The position numbers and the translations under genes were made by a program. A model generated the notes under the pieces. It searched no databases, was not told where the DNA came from, and saw nothing but the letters and a program-made list of their open reading frames with translations. Below, piece after piece: positions 39,956-41,703 of a stretch of DNA of 41,703 nucleotides; position 1 is the first letter of the stretch; every line of letters begins with the position of its first letter. The DNA is from Trichlorobacter lovleyi (GTDB lineage: Bacteria; Desulfobacterota; Desulfuromonadia; Geobacterales; Pseudopelobacteraceae), in contig DYNH01000001.1 of assembly GCA_020721175.1 (NCBI GenBank), forward strand, positions 8,408-50,110, read 5' to 3'.

Positions 39956-41703
39956 ATGAACAGTCCAGATTTAACATGGAATACCACACTGCTTTATCCC
40001 TCTCCTGATTACATGGAGCTTGATACGGATATCACTTCTATTGAAAAACAGGCCAATGACTTTCGGGAGTGTTATTTTAATAAAATCGCCAACCTGCCCC
40101 CAGAGATGATTATTAAAGCGCTTCGGGATTACGAGAATATCCAGACCAGAATGGCACGTCCGATTTGTTACTCCCACCTGTTGTTTGCGGCTGATTCAGG
40201 AAATGATATTCATAAAACCCTTTCACAGAAATGCTCCGAACTGGGTAGCCGTCTCGCCCAGACCCTGTTGTTTTTTGACCTGGAACTGACACATCTGCCT
40301 GACGAACTGTTTGAAAAGGTATGCAATATGCCGGATGCTGCCGAATATCTCCATTTTTTACATGGTGTTCGTAAATTCAGGCCTTATACACTAAAGGAGA
40401 ATGAGGAACGTCTGCTGACCCGCAAGGATCTGACCGGCAGTCGTGCATTCACCAGGCTGTTTGATGAACTTTCCGCTTCCCTTACCTATCAGATGGAATA
40501 TGAAGGAAAGATACAAGATTTCACAGGCGAAGAGTTGCTTTCATTGCTACATAACCCTTCAGCAGAGGTCAGATACAGCGCTCAGACCTGTTTTCTGGAA
40601 AAGCATGATGAAAAAAGCAATGCCCTGGTATTTGGCACTGTATTTAACACAATGGCCCTGGATCACGCCCAGGATATGGAGCTTCGTGGGTACAGCTCTG
40701 CCATACAACCTACAAATATCGGTAATGAATTGGCCGATGAAGCGGTTGAGCATCTGATGCAGACGACAGAGGCCAACTATGGGCTGGCACAGGAATATTT
40801 CCGTCTCAAGGCAAAGATGCTAGGGATGGATAAAATTCGCAACTGCGATATCTATGCGCCTGTAGCCAGTACCGACAAAAAATACAGCTTTGAAGAGGCG
40901 CGTGACATGACTGTAAGCGCCTACAGCAATTTTGATCCTGAGTTTGGTTCCATAGTAAAGGCCTTTTTTGATGAATGCAGGGTGGATGTCCTGCCCAGAC
41001 CAGGCAAGACCGGTGGTGCCTTTGCAATGGGTATTTCACCAGCAGATCCTCCGTTTCTACTGCTAAACTTCACAAATAATCTTCGCGACATCGCAACCAT
41101 AGCACATGAGGCCGGTCACGGGCTGCATTTTGTACTCTCACAGAAACAGAACAGTATCAACTACCATGCCCCATTACCACTTGCCGAAACAGCCTCTGTT
41201 TTTGGAGAGATGTTGCTGACCAGGATGCTGCTGGATGGAGAAAATGATACTGAAGTTCGTAAGTCTCTGTTATGTGCAAAGATTGAGGATATTATCGCCA
41301 CAACCTTTCGCCAGACAGTCTTGACCCGTTTTGAGATGAGACTACATATGGAAAGGCTTGATGGTCTGCTATCAAACGATCATATCTCACGCATCTGGCT
41401 TGAAGAAAACAGCCGGATGTTTGGTGAGACTGTTGAGATGATCCCTGCCTACAGGTTGGGATGGTCCTATATAAGTCATTTTATACATAGCAGATTCTAC
41501 TGTTATTCATATACATTTGCAGAGCTGCTGGTACTTTCACTATACCAGCAGTACCGTGAGACAGGTGACGCCTTCAAACCAGGTTACCGCTTACTGCTTG
41601 AATCAGGTGGCTCCCTTTCACCTGCAGATACCGCCAGACTTGCCGGTATTGATATTGAATCGCCAGGCTTCTGGCAAAAAGGGTATGATGTATTAAAAGG
41701 ACT
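39956..41703 (+). CDS. M3 family oligoendopeptidase (PepF-like), 3' end outside window
   Basis: Manual translation MNSPDLTWNTTLLYPSPDYMELDTDITSIEKQANDF...; HEAGHGLH zinc motif at 41105; open to window end. Confidence 0.92.
   Translation, partial: MNSPDLTWNTTLLYPSPDYMELDTDITSIEKQANDFRECYFNKIANLPPEMIIKALRDYENIQTRMARPICYSHLLFAADSGNDIHKTLSQKCSELGSRLAQTLLFFDLELTHLPDELFEKVCNMPDAAEYLHFLHGVRKFRPYTLKENEERLLTRKDLTGSRAFTRLFDELSASLTYQMEYEGKIQDFTGEELLSLLHNPSAEVRYSAQTCFLEKHDEKSNALVFGTVFNTMALDHAQDMELRGYSSAIQPTNIGNELADEAVEHLMQTTEANYGLAQEYFRLKAKMLGMDKIRNCDIYAPVASTDKKYSFEEARDMTVSAYSNFDPEFGSIVKAFFDECRVDVLPRPGKTGGAFAMGISPADPPFLLLNFTNNLRDIATIAHEAGHGLHFVLSQKQNSINYHAPLPLAETASVFGEMLLTRMLLDGENDTEVRKSLLCAKIEDIIATTFRQTVLTRFEMRLHMERLDGLLSNDHISRIWLEENSRMFGETVEMIPAYRLGWSYISHFIHSRFYCYSYTFAELLVLSLYQQYRETGDAFKPGYRLLLESGGSLSPADTARLAGIDIESPGFWQKGYDVLKG

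Noticed and set aside
1-41703. CRISPR array, insertion sequence, prophage or defence island
   Set aside because: No regularly spaced repeats, transposase/integrase, or phage genes recognised; every large confident ORF is assigned to a chromosomal gene family

Overview
The window is a gene-dense, mostly housekeeping chromosomal segment. Protein content and gene order look like a Geobacter/Desulfuromonadales-type bacterium; this taxonomy is inferred from recall, not searched. The plus-strand left part carries glnS, era-der (ATGA-coupled), a secreted octaheme cytochrome c of the tetrathionate-reductase (Otr) type, tRNA-Asp(GTC) with its own terminator, a DPM1-like glycosyltransferase, ftsE-ftsX-envC-ctpA-yibQ and ihfA. 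The minus-strand part carries greB, a ParA-like ATPase with a C-terminal Cys/His extension (divergent from xseA), epmA-efp, infA, paaK-proS, a single-domain response regulator, ispG, and a secreted MliC-like/cupin fusion with an alpha/beta hydrolase. It continues with a yjfL/yjfC/yjfM-like cassette, glyA, rpiB, and a fatty-acid/phospholipid cluster (fabF, acpP, fabG, fabZ, fabD, fabH, plsX, rpmF, DUF177). The last minus-strand genes are an M42 peptidase, a radical SAM protein and a NupC-type transporter. The right edge has a truncated plus-strand M3 oligoendopeptidase (missing from the ORF track because it has no stop in the window). The left edge has the first 27 codons of a minus-strand FMN-reductase-like gene. 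I found no CRISPR array, transposon, prophage or obvious defence island. The best candidates for something under-described are the DUF1190/GSP-synthase/DUF350/hydrolase/MliC-cupin neighbourhood, the stand-alone octaheme cytochrome with two hairpins in its leader, and the ParA-Zn-motif protein. None is proven novel from sequence alone.
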